Assembly: GCA_019918135.1 (NCBI GenBank)
Contig: WBZZ01004805.1
Coordinates: 1 to 64,000, forward strand
Direction of reading: 5' to 3'
Length of the DNA: 64,000 nt
DNA from: Paulinella micropora
Lineage: Eukaryota > Cercozoa > Imbricatea > Euglyphida > Paulinellidae
Positions 27,082-36,462 of this stretch are shown here, piece after piece. The notes below the pieces were generated by a model. It saw only the letters and a list, made by a program, of their open reading frames with translations. It did no database searches and had not been told where the DNA came from. The translations under genes were made by a program, and so were the position numbers. Within the stretch, counting starts at the first letter, position 1, and each line of letters begins with the position of its first letter.

Positions 27082-27333
27082 GTGTACGCCTTCGAGTTTG
27101 CAGAGCGCTGTGTCAAGCGCAATCCTTGTTTAGCCGCCTATAAGGCCGCGCTGTGGTATCAACGCGCAGCGCAAAGTGCAGCAAGCAAGCGCGTTAGTAA
27201 ACTTACTCGAATCGTCAACCCCAAGAAACCTACCCGGCGGAGCTCGAACATGGCAAAGGCCAACACGATCCTCGATCCGTACTTGAAGCCAGATTATAAG
27301 GTGACATGCAACTTGGAAACGATGTGGTTGTAG
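27082..27333 (+). CDS. Weak candidate coding segment
   Basis: An open frame of 83 codons without a good ATG at its start; an internal ATG (MAKANTILDPYLKPDYKV) lies at 27250. It contains ordinary, non-repetitive sequence with Ala/Lys/Arg bias and a CLAAYKAALWYQRAAQSA helix. The surrounding bases (26961 to 27560) are not made of the repeat modules, so this may be an exon or the ruin of a gene. The family is unknown. Confidence 0.2.
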   Translation: MYAFEFAERCVKRNPCLAAYKAALWYQRAAQSAASKRVSKLTRIVNPKKPTRRSSNMAKANTILDPYLKPDYKVTCNLETMWL

Positions 27334-27671
27334 AGGAATAGCTACGTGTCAGTATTAGGGGCTCTAAGACGAAGCCGGTCGGCCTCTGGTTTAAAGAGTT
27401 TGCCACAAAGATAAAGTACTATGTCGAATTTTGTTACATTTAATGATTAAAGAAAAATTGTGCGTAGTTAGCGGCGGGTCATCTGAATTTACGTTGCAAG
27501 AGACCTTTTTCTTCTAACATACTGGTGCAAACAACAGTGCGTTGCGCGTGGCCGTCGTGGAGGCCCACCCCCTCTCTCCTTTAAATTTGTTTTGTGCCTC
27601 CCCCTCCCCTTGCCTCTACTCCACCCCCCCTTTCGGCACCCTTCCAGTTTATGTCACAAAGAAATTCTTTC

Positions 27672-27690
27672 TTATTTTTCTAACTTGCAG
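27672..27690 (+). promoter_or_regulatory. Likely 3' splice site before the BTB gene
   Basis: A pyrimidine-rich stretch ending TTTTTCTAACTTGCAG, with a branch-point-like CTAAC, directly precedes the coding frame. This suggests a 5' non-coding exon further upstream and supports a spliced eukaryotic host. Confidence 0.45.
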
Positions 27691-27713
27691 TGGATATACC
27701 CGAGGGAGAGAGC

Positions 27714-28609
27714 ATGGCTACTGACGAAGGACGAGACCCCTGGAGCGCTAAGTCTTTTGATGAAATTTATGAGTTGTTGACAAAGTGGGAAGGAAAGGCA
27801 CAACAGTCCGGCGTGCAGCCTCCAACGGAACCGCCGCTCGAGCCCAGCAACAGACTCATCACGCTTGATGTCGGAGGTACTATTTTACGAACCCGTGCCG
27901 AAACCTTGCAGGCACGCAGTGTTTTCTTTCGAGAAGTCTTGGCGCCTTCGTCAGTTGTGCGCTGGGATCCGCGCGAGGCACTTTTTTGGACTTGGATCCA
28001 GATGCATTTTGTGTGATCTTGTCGTATTTCAGAACAGGTTGCCCACACACCTTACTACAGTCCTTGGCGTGCTATTATTTGCTGGAAGTACAAACCAAGT
28101 ACGCAGTGACTTCGCAGGGCATCTTGTATGAAGCACAGCCAAAAAGTCATGATTACTGGATTCCGGAGGAGCAAACGCCTTTAGTTAGCCAGGTGGGTTT
28201 TTGTCGCGAGTGCTGGACGCCCCTCGGGTTTCCCTACGAACAAATTATCACAAACATGCATACTGAAGAAAAGAATACTTATAGTGGCAGGGCAAAGAAC
28301 ATAAAGGCCTACTGTGTTTCTTGCAAAGAAGCCGCTGGCCCAACTACCAAGCTCGAACCTGTGCTATCTTGTGAGGGCAGGCCCGGTGGGAACCCGCGCG
28401 TTGATTGGTCGCACGACAAGACATTTTGTGTCCCGTTCGACCGCACCGCGACTCGTCTAGCGAGTGCTATAGTCAGGCAGCTTCGGTACCTACAGGTGAC
28501 GCTCGATACCTTTCTTAGCTGGCCCAAATGGCAAAAGCCGTCTCCTGGGGCGCGGGCCGACAGGCCATTTCCCTTGGTTGGTGCCTCCGCTACTACTACC
28601 TTAGCTTGA
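27714..28609 (+). pseudogene. BTB/T1 (KCTD-like) domain gene with a one-base frame break
   Basis: From the ATG at 27714 (MATDEGRDPWSAKSFDEIY). The BTB/T1 domain starts at RLITLDVGGTILRTRAETLQ and goes on to FFREVL. After a run of six T (27982 to 27987) the domain continues in another frame as LDPDAFCVILSYFRTG. The C-terminal 150 residues hold two Cys pairs (CRECW and CVSC) that may bind zinc. KCTD-type BTB proteins form pentamers and act as adaptors for cullin-3 ligases. The break at a homopolymer may be a sequencing error; otherwise the gene is a recent pseudogene. The original length would be near 300 residues. Confidence 0.75.
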
Positions 28610-28784
28610 GCGAAGAGTGATAGCGGAACAAAAATTGAACAAGATGCACCTGAAAAGAAGCAAAAACGCAGCTGATAGCTTGTTTTTTTTTTTAATATAA
28701 AAATACGAATTATTCCAGCCGATAATGCTAAAAGTTAAAAAAAACTTACACCCTCCGTCTTGCAGTACAGCGACAACAGGTCAT

Positions 28785-29130
28785 GCCACAGCAGCACCGC
28801 CCCGCCGGCAGCCTTTGCAACCGCCGCCGGGGTCGACCACAAGGACAGCAGGTCCGCGCCAAACTTAGCTTCATCCAATTTGGTTCCCCGCCCTCCCTTT
28901 TGTTTTTTCGCCGCCCTCCTCTTCTCCTTGAGCCCCCCGGGCTCAGGGAACTCGGGGAAAAGAAAAGGGGGGGGGGCGCCCCCCCCCCCCGCACACCCTC
29001 CTATATCCAAAGAGAGCCTTTCTGCCTCCCTCCCCTCTCCCCTCCCTGAGCCCACGGGGCTCAAGAAACAGGGGAATGGGGGAGGGGAAGGGCGCAGAAG
29101 CTACAAAAAAATAAATACATGAAACGCCTC
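28785..29130. repeat. R3 palindromic GC module, copy 3
   Basis: CAGCACCGCCCCGCCGGCAG through GGACAGCAGGTCCGCGCC, GAGCCCCCCGGGCTC, a G-run/C-run pair, and CGCAGAAGCTAC followed by an A-rich stretch and CGCCTCCACTAAGCCCC. Confidence 0.75.
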
Positions 29131-29739
29131 CACTAAGCCCCCCCCTTCCCCCCCCCTTCCCCCCCCCCCCCCCCCGCTCCCCGTTATCAGATGGGGGGCA
29201 AGGACAGCTCGTACTTTCTCTCTCCCTCTCCTAGTTTCTCATTGTCAAGTTTAATACTTTGTCGAGTTTTAATTAAATTTTTTTTTTTTGCAATTTCCTG
29301 GCGCAGTGGAGGCTCGCCGTCTGCCACGAATCGGACACCGGCTTGGACATCGGCTCAGAGCAGGGCTTGTTCCTCTCTCTCTCTCTCTCTCTCCTAGTTC
29401 TCAGTGCCAAGTGTAAGACTTTGTCGAGTTTTTATTTAAAAAACTTTTTTTTTGCAAATTCTTGGAGCCCCCTGCCTCTTCCCTCTTCCTCCCCTACTTC
29501 TCAGTGTCAAGTGTAAGACGTTGTCGAGCTTTAATTCAGCGTATTTTACAAATTCTTGGTGCGCCCCCTCTCCCTCTCCTAGTTTTCAGTGCCAAGATTA
29601 AAACTTTGTCAAGGATTCTTTTATTAATTTTTTCTGTACATTCTTAACGCGCCCCCCGCCCCTCCCCCTTCCCACTCCCGCTCCCGATTCTCAGACGGGG
29701 GGGGGGGGGGGAGAGACAAAGACAATTCGTGCTTCTTTC
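29131..29739 (+). repeat. R2 block with poly-C tracts, no gene seen
   Basis: R2 modules near 29238, 29405, 29500 and 29590, the CGGACATCGGCTCAGAGCAG module at 29310 to 29370, a short (CT)n at 29374 to 29392, and an R4 segment with CCCGATTCTCAGACGG at 29683. The order resembles that at 24300 to 25455 and 46100 to 46510. Confidence 0.7.
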
Positions 29740-29893
29740 ATGGCACGGACAGGGCGCCGTCGGGGATCGTGAGCAGCGACCGCCTGCCCATCCATCCGCC
29801 GCAGGGTCGTGCCGGAGAGCGGTGCACAAGATGTAAAAAAAATAGGAAGAATATGAAAAGTGGAAAAGAAATTGGAATGCGTTTGCTCGCAAA
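29740..29893. repeat. FB fold-back element, core and right arm
   Basis: ATGGCACGGACAGGGCGCCG to GCGTTTGCTCGCAAAC, near-identical to 24480 to 24633. Confidence 0.75.
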
Positions 29894-30065
29894 CAAGGAT
29901 GAGGGGCAACAGAGGGACGGGGAGCGGGAGAGCATAGAGAGCAGGGGGGGAGGTAGCAGGGGACAAGGGGAACAGAGGGACGGGGGGAGGAAGCACTCCC
30001 TTCCCCCTTCTTGCCCCCCTTCCTCTCCCTCCCTACCTTCCCCCTTTCTTCCCCCCCCCCCCCCC

Positions 30066-30330
30066 GTCTGTTTCTTTGGTTGTCGGGCAAAAAAATCCTT
30101 TTTTCTCTTTTCATATTTTTCATACTTTTTTGACCTTGCGCACGGTGGCCAAGCCATGGCACTGACAGGGCGCCGTTAGGGGTCGTGAGGCACTTGTCCA
30201 CCTGGCACAGAGACCACCGGCCCATCCATCCGCCGCAGAGTCGTGCTGTAGCACGGTGCGCAAGATGTAAAAAAAATAGGAAAAATATGAAAAGTGGAAA
30301 TTTTTTTTGGAATGCGTTTGCACACGCAAA
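30066..30330. mobile_element. FB fold-back (MITE-like) element, full copy 2
   Basis: 265 bases with both arms and core. The left arm starts GTCTGTTTCTTTGGTTGTCG; the right arm ends GCGTTTGCACACGC. The core CCATGGCACTGACAGGGCGC ... CATCCGCCGCAGAGTCG matches the other copies. Confidence 0.75.
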
Positions 30331-30474
30331 ACAAGAGACGAGGGGAGGGGGGTAGCAGGGGGCAAGGGGAATAGAGGGACCGGGGGGGGGGGGGAGAACA
30401 CTTCCCTCCCCCTTCTTTGCCCCCCCCTTTCTCTCCCTCCGTCCCCTCCTCCTTTTTTCCCCCCCCCCCCCAAG

Positions 30475-30585
30475 GTCTGTTTCTTTGGTTGTCGAGCAAA
30501 TTTTTTTTTCTTTTCATGTTTTTCATATTTTTATTACCTTGCACACGGTGGCCGAGCCATGGCACGGACAGGACGCCGTCGGGGT
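30475..30585. repeat. FB fold-back element, left half
   Basis: GTCTGTTTCTTTGGTTGTCG arm through GGACGCCGTCGGGGTAGGCG. It shares this end point with the half copy at 24811. Confidence 0.75.
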
Positions 30586-30599
30586 AGGCGGGGGGGGGG

Positions 30600-31400
30600 G
30601 GGGGGGGAGGTCAAAGACAGAATGTGCTTGCACCTCCCCTTCCCTCTTCCTCTCCTAGTTCTCAGTGCCAAAGATTAAAACTTTGTCGAAACTTTGTCGA
30701 GAATTTTATTAATTTTTTCTGTACATTCTTAGCGCGCCCCTGCCCTCTCCCTGAAACGCCTCCACTAAGCTTTCCCCCCTCTGTCCCCTTCTCCCTTGTC
30801 GAGACTTTTTTACTTACTTTTTTTTGTACTTTCTTGGCTTCCCTCTGGCCACCCTTTCCCCTTAGCCCTCCCTCTCTTAATTCTCAGTTCCAAGATTAAA
30901 ATTCTGTCAAGGATTTCTTTATTTCTTTTACAATCTTAGCGCGCCCCCGCCCTTCCCCCTTACCACTCCCACTCCCTCCCTCTCCTAGTTCTCGGTGGCT
31001 TAAAGTCAATTGAGGGGAGAGTGGAGGGAAAGGGGGAAGGGAAGGGCGCAGAAGCTACAAAAAGAATAAATACATGAAGCCCCTCCACTAAGCCCCCCCC
31101 CCCCCCCCCCGCTCCCTCTTCCCTCTCCCACTCCCCGTTTTCAGACGGAGGTGGGGGAAACAATTCGTGCTCTCCCCCTCCCCTTCCTCTCTTAATTTTC
31201 AGTGCCAATATTAAAACTTTGTCTGGGATTTTTGTATTAATTTTTTTTACATTCTTAGCGCGCCCCTGCCCTCCTCCTTCCCTCTCCCTCTCCTAGTTCT
31301 CAGTGCCAAGTGTAAAACCGTCGAACTTTAATAAATAAAAATCTTTTTCGCACTTTCTTGGCGCACCCCCCCCCCCTACCGCTTCCCTCTCCCACTCCCT
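30600..31400 (+). repeat. R2 block, no gene seen
   Basis: R2 modules near 30665, 30885, 31200 and 31300, CGCCTCCACTAAGC segments near 30755 and 31085, C-runs near 31095 to 31110 and 31367 to 31377, and R4-like segments. The last R2 copy leads directly to the hydrolase remnant. Confidence 0.65.
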
Positions 31401-31408
31401 GCTCTCAG

Positions 31409-32171
31409 ATGGAGGCCAATTCCTTTGGCGGGCACATCGCGTCCGCGCTGGCTGCGCGAGCGAGCTGCAGAATTCATCGGCTGATCCTGGCAGCCCGCGG
31501 GCTTTTTCCCTCTGCTTGGCCGGCAGGGCACGTACTGGGCTATGTTCTTCAAGCAGAGCCCCCTGCACCGACTTTTGCGTCTCCCGACGGTGAAGAGGCT
31601 GGTCCTCGTTTGGCTTGAGCAGCTCGGCTGCTCCGCGCACACCTGGCTTTGGCTCGAGGTGCTAAGTCGTTTGTGCTCGGTGGGCGACCTGCTGGTCGCC
31701 AGCAACATAGCCATAGATTGGAGGCAGGGGCGCGCGCGCTGGCTGTGCCCCTCGCTGCCCAAGCTGTTGCAATCGAACGTGCCGACGGCCCTGATCTACG
31801 GAGAGCACGATACTATCATGCCCTGCCAGCAGGGCACTGCGTTATCCAGACTGTCGGGCCGCGCGGTGCCCTGCGTGGTGGTAGCCGGCAGTGGACATTC
31901 GCCCCAGTGCGAAAAACCAGCGGAATTCTACGCGGCGCTGGCGCTGGCCAGCGCTAGCAGCCGGGCCGCTGCCCCCCAACTCGGCGGGCAGCCACGGACA
32001 TTTGTTGCAGCAACATTTTCAGAGCACCCAGTATTTTACGACGTTTTCCTGCTCGGCCTCCGAGTCTCTAATTTCGGCCATGTACGCCTCGATCCTGCGT
32101 GTCTGCGCGCAGAGAAATGTCGAGGGGTCCGACGGCAGGCCGGCCCCCCCCTTCGCCAATGCCCTGCCTAG
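31409..32171 (+). pseudogene. Alpha/beta hydrolase remnant
   Basis: The first frame starts at an ATG at 31409 and carries the nucleophile elbow ANSFGGHIASALA (G/N-x-S-x-G type). A second frame from about 31542 carries the Asp in ALIYGEHDTIMP and the His in VAGSGHSPQCEKP, the acid and base of the catalytic triad in the right order. The N-terminal strands before the elbow are missing and one frame shift separates the two parts, so the gene is a 5'-truncated pseudogene or a spliced gene whose first exon lies upstream. The ATG directly follows a polypyrimidine stretch ending TGCTCTCAG, which could be a splice acceptor. Substrate unknown. Confidence 0.65.
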
Positions 32172-32454
32172 AGTACAAAAAAGAAACTGCGGGGGGAAAG
32201 CCCGCTAATTTGGACGTGTTTTCCTCCAATCAATCCGCGAGCTGTGTTTTTCTGCAGCCCGCGCCAAACGGTCTGACTTTGGTACAAAAGCTTTTATTGA
32301 TTAAAAGAATCTTTTTTTTTTCTTTTCTTTTGCAAACTCTTGGAGAGCGGCACCCTCTACATACACGCGCGCAAAATCCAGCTTGTTTGTTTTTTCTCGG
32401 GGCTAGATTTGTATTTATGCGTTGCTGAGGTCAGGGAGAGAGCTCACAATGTTT

Positions 32455-32968
32455 CTAGAGAAGGCAGGCACAGACCAATGCGAGGATCGCGCAACAAGTG
32501 ACACCAGCACAGAGCCCAAATAAAGTTGTATCTTGGTTTTGGCAGCACAGGTGCTTGGGAGTCAACAGGGTGACAGCTCCCGCAATTTTATAACCTTCAT
32601 ACGCATAATTGTAAATGCATACACAGGCAGATCTGGTGGTGGTACTAGCAGCAGCTGCGGCGAGGGCCGGGCATTTGTCAGCCAAGTGTTTCTCTTTGTC
32701 CCCGAGGCGGAAGGTGGCACCGCAGTTGGACGGCAGCGGATCGTGAGGTTCTGTACCACGAGGCGATCGCGGTTGGCGGCCGCTGCGTCATCGGCCCCCG
32801 GCAATTTGCGCAAGGGCGCCCCGCCGCTTGGTTTTGCTTAAAGCAGGCTTCGCAGAACGAGGCGCCGCAGCTGTGCTGCACGATGTCGCGTTCCACGCAC
32901 AGGCAAATTGCACACATTAGGTCCTTGGTTTCGCCCTCGTTCACCCAAGCTTCGTCGTAACCGGCCAT
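32455..32968 (-). pseudogene. RING finger with TRAF-type zinc finger and membrane tail, broken
   Basis: The first frame (from ATG 32968, MAGYDEAWVNEGETKD) has a RING: CAIC, then CGASFCEAC and CANCRGP. The usual His of the CGH position is Ala here. A second frame gives NRDRLVVQNLTIRC, and a third gives CGATFRLGDKEKHLADKCPA, which together fit a TRAF-type zinc finger. The third frame ends in a hydrophobic stretch (AGVTCCAILALVCAC) that could be a membrane anchor. At least two frame shifts lie between these parts. Such proteins are membrane-bound ubiquitin ligases; this copy looks dead. Confidence 0.65.
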
Positions 32969-33010
32969 TTGGCTACACAAAGACCAGGTTTTTCTGTGTT
33001 GAGCCTGCAA

Positions 33011-33470
33011 TTTTTCTTTCCCCCCCCCCCCTCTCTCGGCCTTACCTCTCTCTTTTTTTTTCCCTTCTCTCTCCCGCTCCCTGTTCTCACATGGGGGGGG
33101 GGGGGGACAATTCGTGCTCTCCCCCTCCCCTTGTCCCTTCCCTCTCTTTTTTCAGTGCCAAGATTAAAACTTTGTCGAAGATTTTTTTTGTTGATTTTTT
33201 GTATTTTCTTCGCGCGCCCCTGCCCTCCTCCTTTCCTCTCCCGCTCTCTGTTCTCAGACGAGGGACTAAGACAATCCGTGCTCCCCCCCCCCCCCTCCCT
33301 TACCCCTTCTCTCTCCCTCTCGTAGTTCTCAGTGTCAAGTGTAAAACCGTCGAACTTTAATTAAAAAATTCTTTTCCACACTTTCTTGGCGCCCCCCCCC
33401 CTACCGCTTCCCTCTCCCGCCCCCTGTTCTCAGACGGGGGGGAAGAGACAAGACAATTCGTGCTTCTCCC
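33011..33470 (+). repeat. R2/R4 block with poly-G and poly-C runs
   Basis: R4-like segments at about 33075 and 33235, R2 modules near 33155 and 33330, a G-run at 33092 to 33105 and a C-run at 33283 to 33295. An R4 start (CTGTTCTCAGACGG) at 33424 leads into an FB core. No gene is seen. Confidence 0.65.
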
Positions 33471-33648
33471 ATGGGCACGGACAGGGCGCCGTCGGGGTCG
33501 TGAGGCCCTTGTCCACCTGATACATTGACCACCATCCACACATACGCCGCAGGGTCGTGCTGGAGCAAGGTGCGCAAGATGGACCAAAAAAAAGAAAAAA
33601 AATGAAAAGTGGAAGAAAAAAAATTGGGATGCGTTTGCACGCGCAAAC
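33471..33648. repeat. FB fold-back element, core and right arm
   Basis: ATGGGCACGGACAGGGCGCC through to GCGTTTGCACGCGCAAAC. Confidence 0.75.
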
Positions 33649-33737
33649 AAGGGACGAGGGGGTAGCAGGGGACAAAAGGAAGAGGGGGGAACGGGGGGGG
33701 AAGGAGCACTCCCTCCCCTTTCCCCCTTCCCTTGCCT

Positions 33738-34005
33738 GTCTGTTTCTTTGCTTGTCGGGCAAAAGAAATAATATTTCTTCCTCTTTTCATATTTTTCATA
33801 TTTTCTTACCTTGCGCACGGCGGCCGAGCCATGGCACGGACAGGACGCCGTCGGGGGTCATGAAGGCCCTTGTCCACCTGGTACATTGGCCACTGCCCAT
33901 CCATCCTGCTGCAGGGTCGTGCTGGAGCACGGTGCGCAAGATGGACAAAAATAGGAAAAATATGAAAAGTGGAAAAAAAATTTGGATGCGTTTGCACGCA
34001 AAAAC
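33738..34005. mobile_element. FB fold-back (MITE-like) element, full copy 3
   Basis: 268 bases with both arms: the left starts GTCTGTTTCTTTGCTTGTCG, the core has CCATGGCACGGACAGGACGC, and the right arm ends near GCGTTTGCACGCA. A further left-arm stub lies at 34107 to 34150. Confidence 0.75.
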
Positions 34006-34149
34006 AATGAACGAGAGGAACAGAGGGACGGGGGGAGGAAAGCACTCCTTTCCCCCTTCTTGCCCCCCTTCCTCTCCCTCCCCCCCTGCCCCTTTCTTTC
34101 TCCCCCGTCTGTTTCTTTGGTTGTCGGGCAAGAAAGAATTCTTTTTCGT

Positions 34150-34718
34150 CTCCTGGGGGGAAGCTTAAAGAGAGCACTAAAAGACTTGTGAGGCAGGGGA
34201 GGGGGGGGTGCTTTTTTTCCTTCCCCTTCCCTTTCCCCTTTCCCTTTCTCGTTCCCTTTCCCCATCCCCTTCACACCCCTCCCCCTTCTCCCCTTCCCTC
34301 TCCTCCCCTCCCCCCCCCCCCCTTCCCTCTCTCCTCCCCTCCCCAACTCCCCACGCTAAAAAACTTTTTTGGTGAAATTTCTTTGTACACATTTTCCCGG
34401 GGAGATTCAGAGGATGGACCGACCGGTTCATTTGGCAACAAATTGCACGTGCTTTGCGCCCACGGCCTTCCGGGGGGATCCGTCAAGGGCCTTTCTCCTC
34501 TGCCTTGTGTTTTTTTGCTCCCTGGAGCGTTACTACACCGCTTGCATTTGCAAATTGTAGACTTAGCTCTGACTAAATTTAGAAAGTACAGCCCAAGGAT
34601 TTAATGCTTTTTTTCGTAAGCAGTTAGATATACGCATCTAGGAAAAGCTCTACAAGTAAAAAAAAACTACTAGCCGCCTTGGTGCACTCCCCCATCATCA
34701 AGGCGGCTAGCATCCTCC
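34150..34718. other. C/T-rich tract and unassigned sequence
   Basis: A strongly pyrimidine-rich tract at 34215 to 34350 is followed by about 350 bases of mixed composition without a convincing gene. It may hold the promoter of the gene at 34719. Confidence 0.4.
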
Positions 34719-35933
34719 ATGATGGCCTCGGCGGGGGTTGTGCGGCTTTATAAAGGTTGGAAGGGATTGTGGCGCGGGGCCCGGCGCCAAGAGAAAGGGC
34801 AGGGTGAGGCCGAGAATCCTTTTGCGGAGCTCCCCGCCGAGATTCTGGAAGCACTTCCCTTGGACATCCAGGACCTGCGAAGTCTTGTCCTGACCAACAC
34901 CTCCAACTGGGCAGTGCTCCAGCCCGCACTGTGTGTGCTAAGGCCACTGCGGGAAAATAGCAGGGAAGCAGCCGAGGCCTGCGTCGTGTCCGCCGGCCAC
35001 CTGTTGCAACAGACTATCAGGCTTACCGCGTTTGAACAACTGCTTGCAACGGCAGCGGCGCGTGAGCCGGGACGTGCGCGGGATAGATGGAAGGTCGTGC
35101 TCTACGTTGGGTACCAAGAGTCCGCCTCGGTCCAGCTCGCCCTAAAAGGAGAGGAAGAAGCGGCGGAAAGCAAGGGGCGCCTCGTGCTAGAAGCCAGCTG
35201 GCGCGCGCGGTCGTGGCACAGCGGTTCTCTCAATGGGTATCTCAAGAGACACATACAACTCTTCACTTGCTATTCTACGTTTATGTGGCTTCTTGGCGGG
35301 TTAAAGATCAATGAGCCTCTGCAGAGCGGGCGCTTCGACTTGTACACGCATCACGACCCCACTAGGGCGGGCACGCTGGCTGGTTTCCTAGACGACTAGC
35401 AACATCGTTGGCGGTCCCTCGAGACGCCACATCAGTCGCTGTGGACACTGCGGCAGTCGTACAAGACTAAGGCTGAACAGGCCGGCGCGGCGGCCCGAAC
35501 CGCCCTGGAGGAGTTCGAGCGCCTTCCTCGTGATTGGAGAACGACTACTGCCTATTATTTCCATGCTTTCAGGCTAGGGGGCTTCGAGGAGGCAATCAAC
35601 CGGTGATCCGTGCAGTGCTCTCACTGGCAGGTCCAGCTAAGTATCTATACACTCGCGGACAACTACGTAGGTGTTACGCTTAAATTGCTACAACAACAGT
35701 GCGAGCTTCCGGACAGAGAGTGGTGCGTGCTCGGAGCAGCGAGAAGGATGTACAGATGGCGAGAGGCCGACGTCAGAGATTATGTGCGGGTGCACATGGG
35801 CATTTTTGCAAGCGATCGTACCCTCGACTGGCTCCTGGAGGAAGTCAAGGTCCGCGAAATCAGCCTGGCCCCGGAAGGTGAGTCCTATGGCACTGAGTAC
35901 CAGGATCCTTCCCAGGTGCCGCTAGCCCGCTAG
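34719..35933 (+). pseudogene. F-box-like host gene with two in-frame stops
   Basis: A single reading frame runs from ATG 34719 to 35933, interrupted only by TAG at 35397 and TGA at 35604. The stretches between and after the stops have normal protein-like composition (ALEEFERLPRDWRTTTAYYF between; VQLSIYTLADNYVGVTLKLL after), so the whole was one gene of about 400 codons. Residues about 35 to 65 (NPFAELPAEILEALPLDIQD) look like an F-box start. The rest is helical and unassigned. It is most simply a young pseudogene; stop-codon readthrough is less likely because two different stops would be needed. Confidence 0.6.
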
Positions 35934-36460
35934 CGCGGGCTGGAAGGGGGAAAGGGGGGGGGGGGGGGGCGTGCCCCCCTGCGTGTGCTGATGACGACGA
36001 CCTCTTGGCAGTCGAGAACTTGGCGGCTAGAGCAACGGAAAGCCTGGCAGCGCCTCTGCGCACCATTTGTACAAAAATAGACCGGCCGGCCCGGGCAATC
36101 TTGATCGGCAAATCTCCTGTGCGCGGGGAAGGAACAGGGCTTATTTTAGGACGCTTTCCCGGGAAAATGTGCTCGAGAGATGAACGAGTGCGCAGAAAAA
36201 AAAGCTTTTAATCAATAAAACCAGGCTACATGCGCGCCATTGGCGCTCCTCCCCTTCCCCTACTTCCCTGTGAAAAGAATACAAACCACAAAAAAAATGA
36301 CAGGAGGGGGGGAGGGGGCGCCCCCCCACTATCTTTTTTTTTACTCTTCGACCATTCTTTTTTTCTTTATTTAGCACTCCCCTCCCTCTCCCCTTCAATG
36401 ATAACAAAGGGGGGGGGGGGGGGCTTGCCACTAGGGGGAGGCTCGGAAGTATCAACGGTC
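35934..36460. other. Intergenic sequence with G-runs
   Basis: G-runs at 35957 to 35970 and 36411 to 36423, palindromic GCTAGCCCGCTAGCGCGGGC at 35921, and an AGCTTTTAATCAATAAAACC gene-end-like stretch at 36202. A frame across 36005 to 36211 has ordinary composition but no support. Confidence 0.45.
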
Positions 36461-36462
36461 AA

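Noticed and set aside
24247-34500. Dozens of open frames of 60 to 200 codons in the repeat blocks
   Set aside because: They are Pro/Ser/Gly/Arg-rich or Phe-rich translations of FB, R2 and R3 modules and poly-C tracts, recur with the repeats and have no gene-like features.
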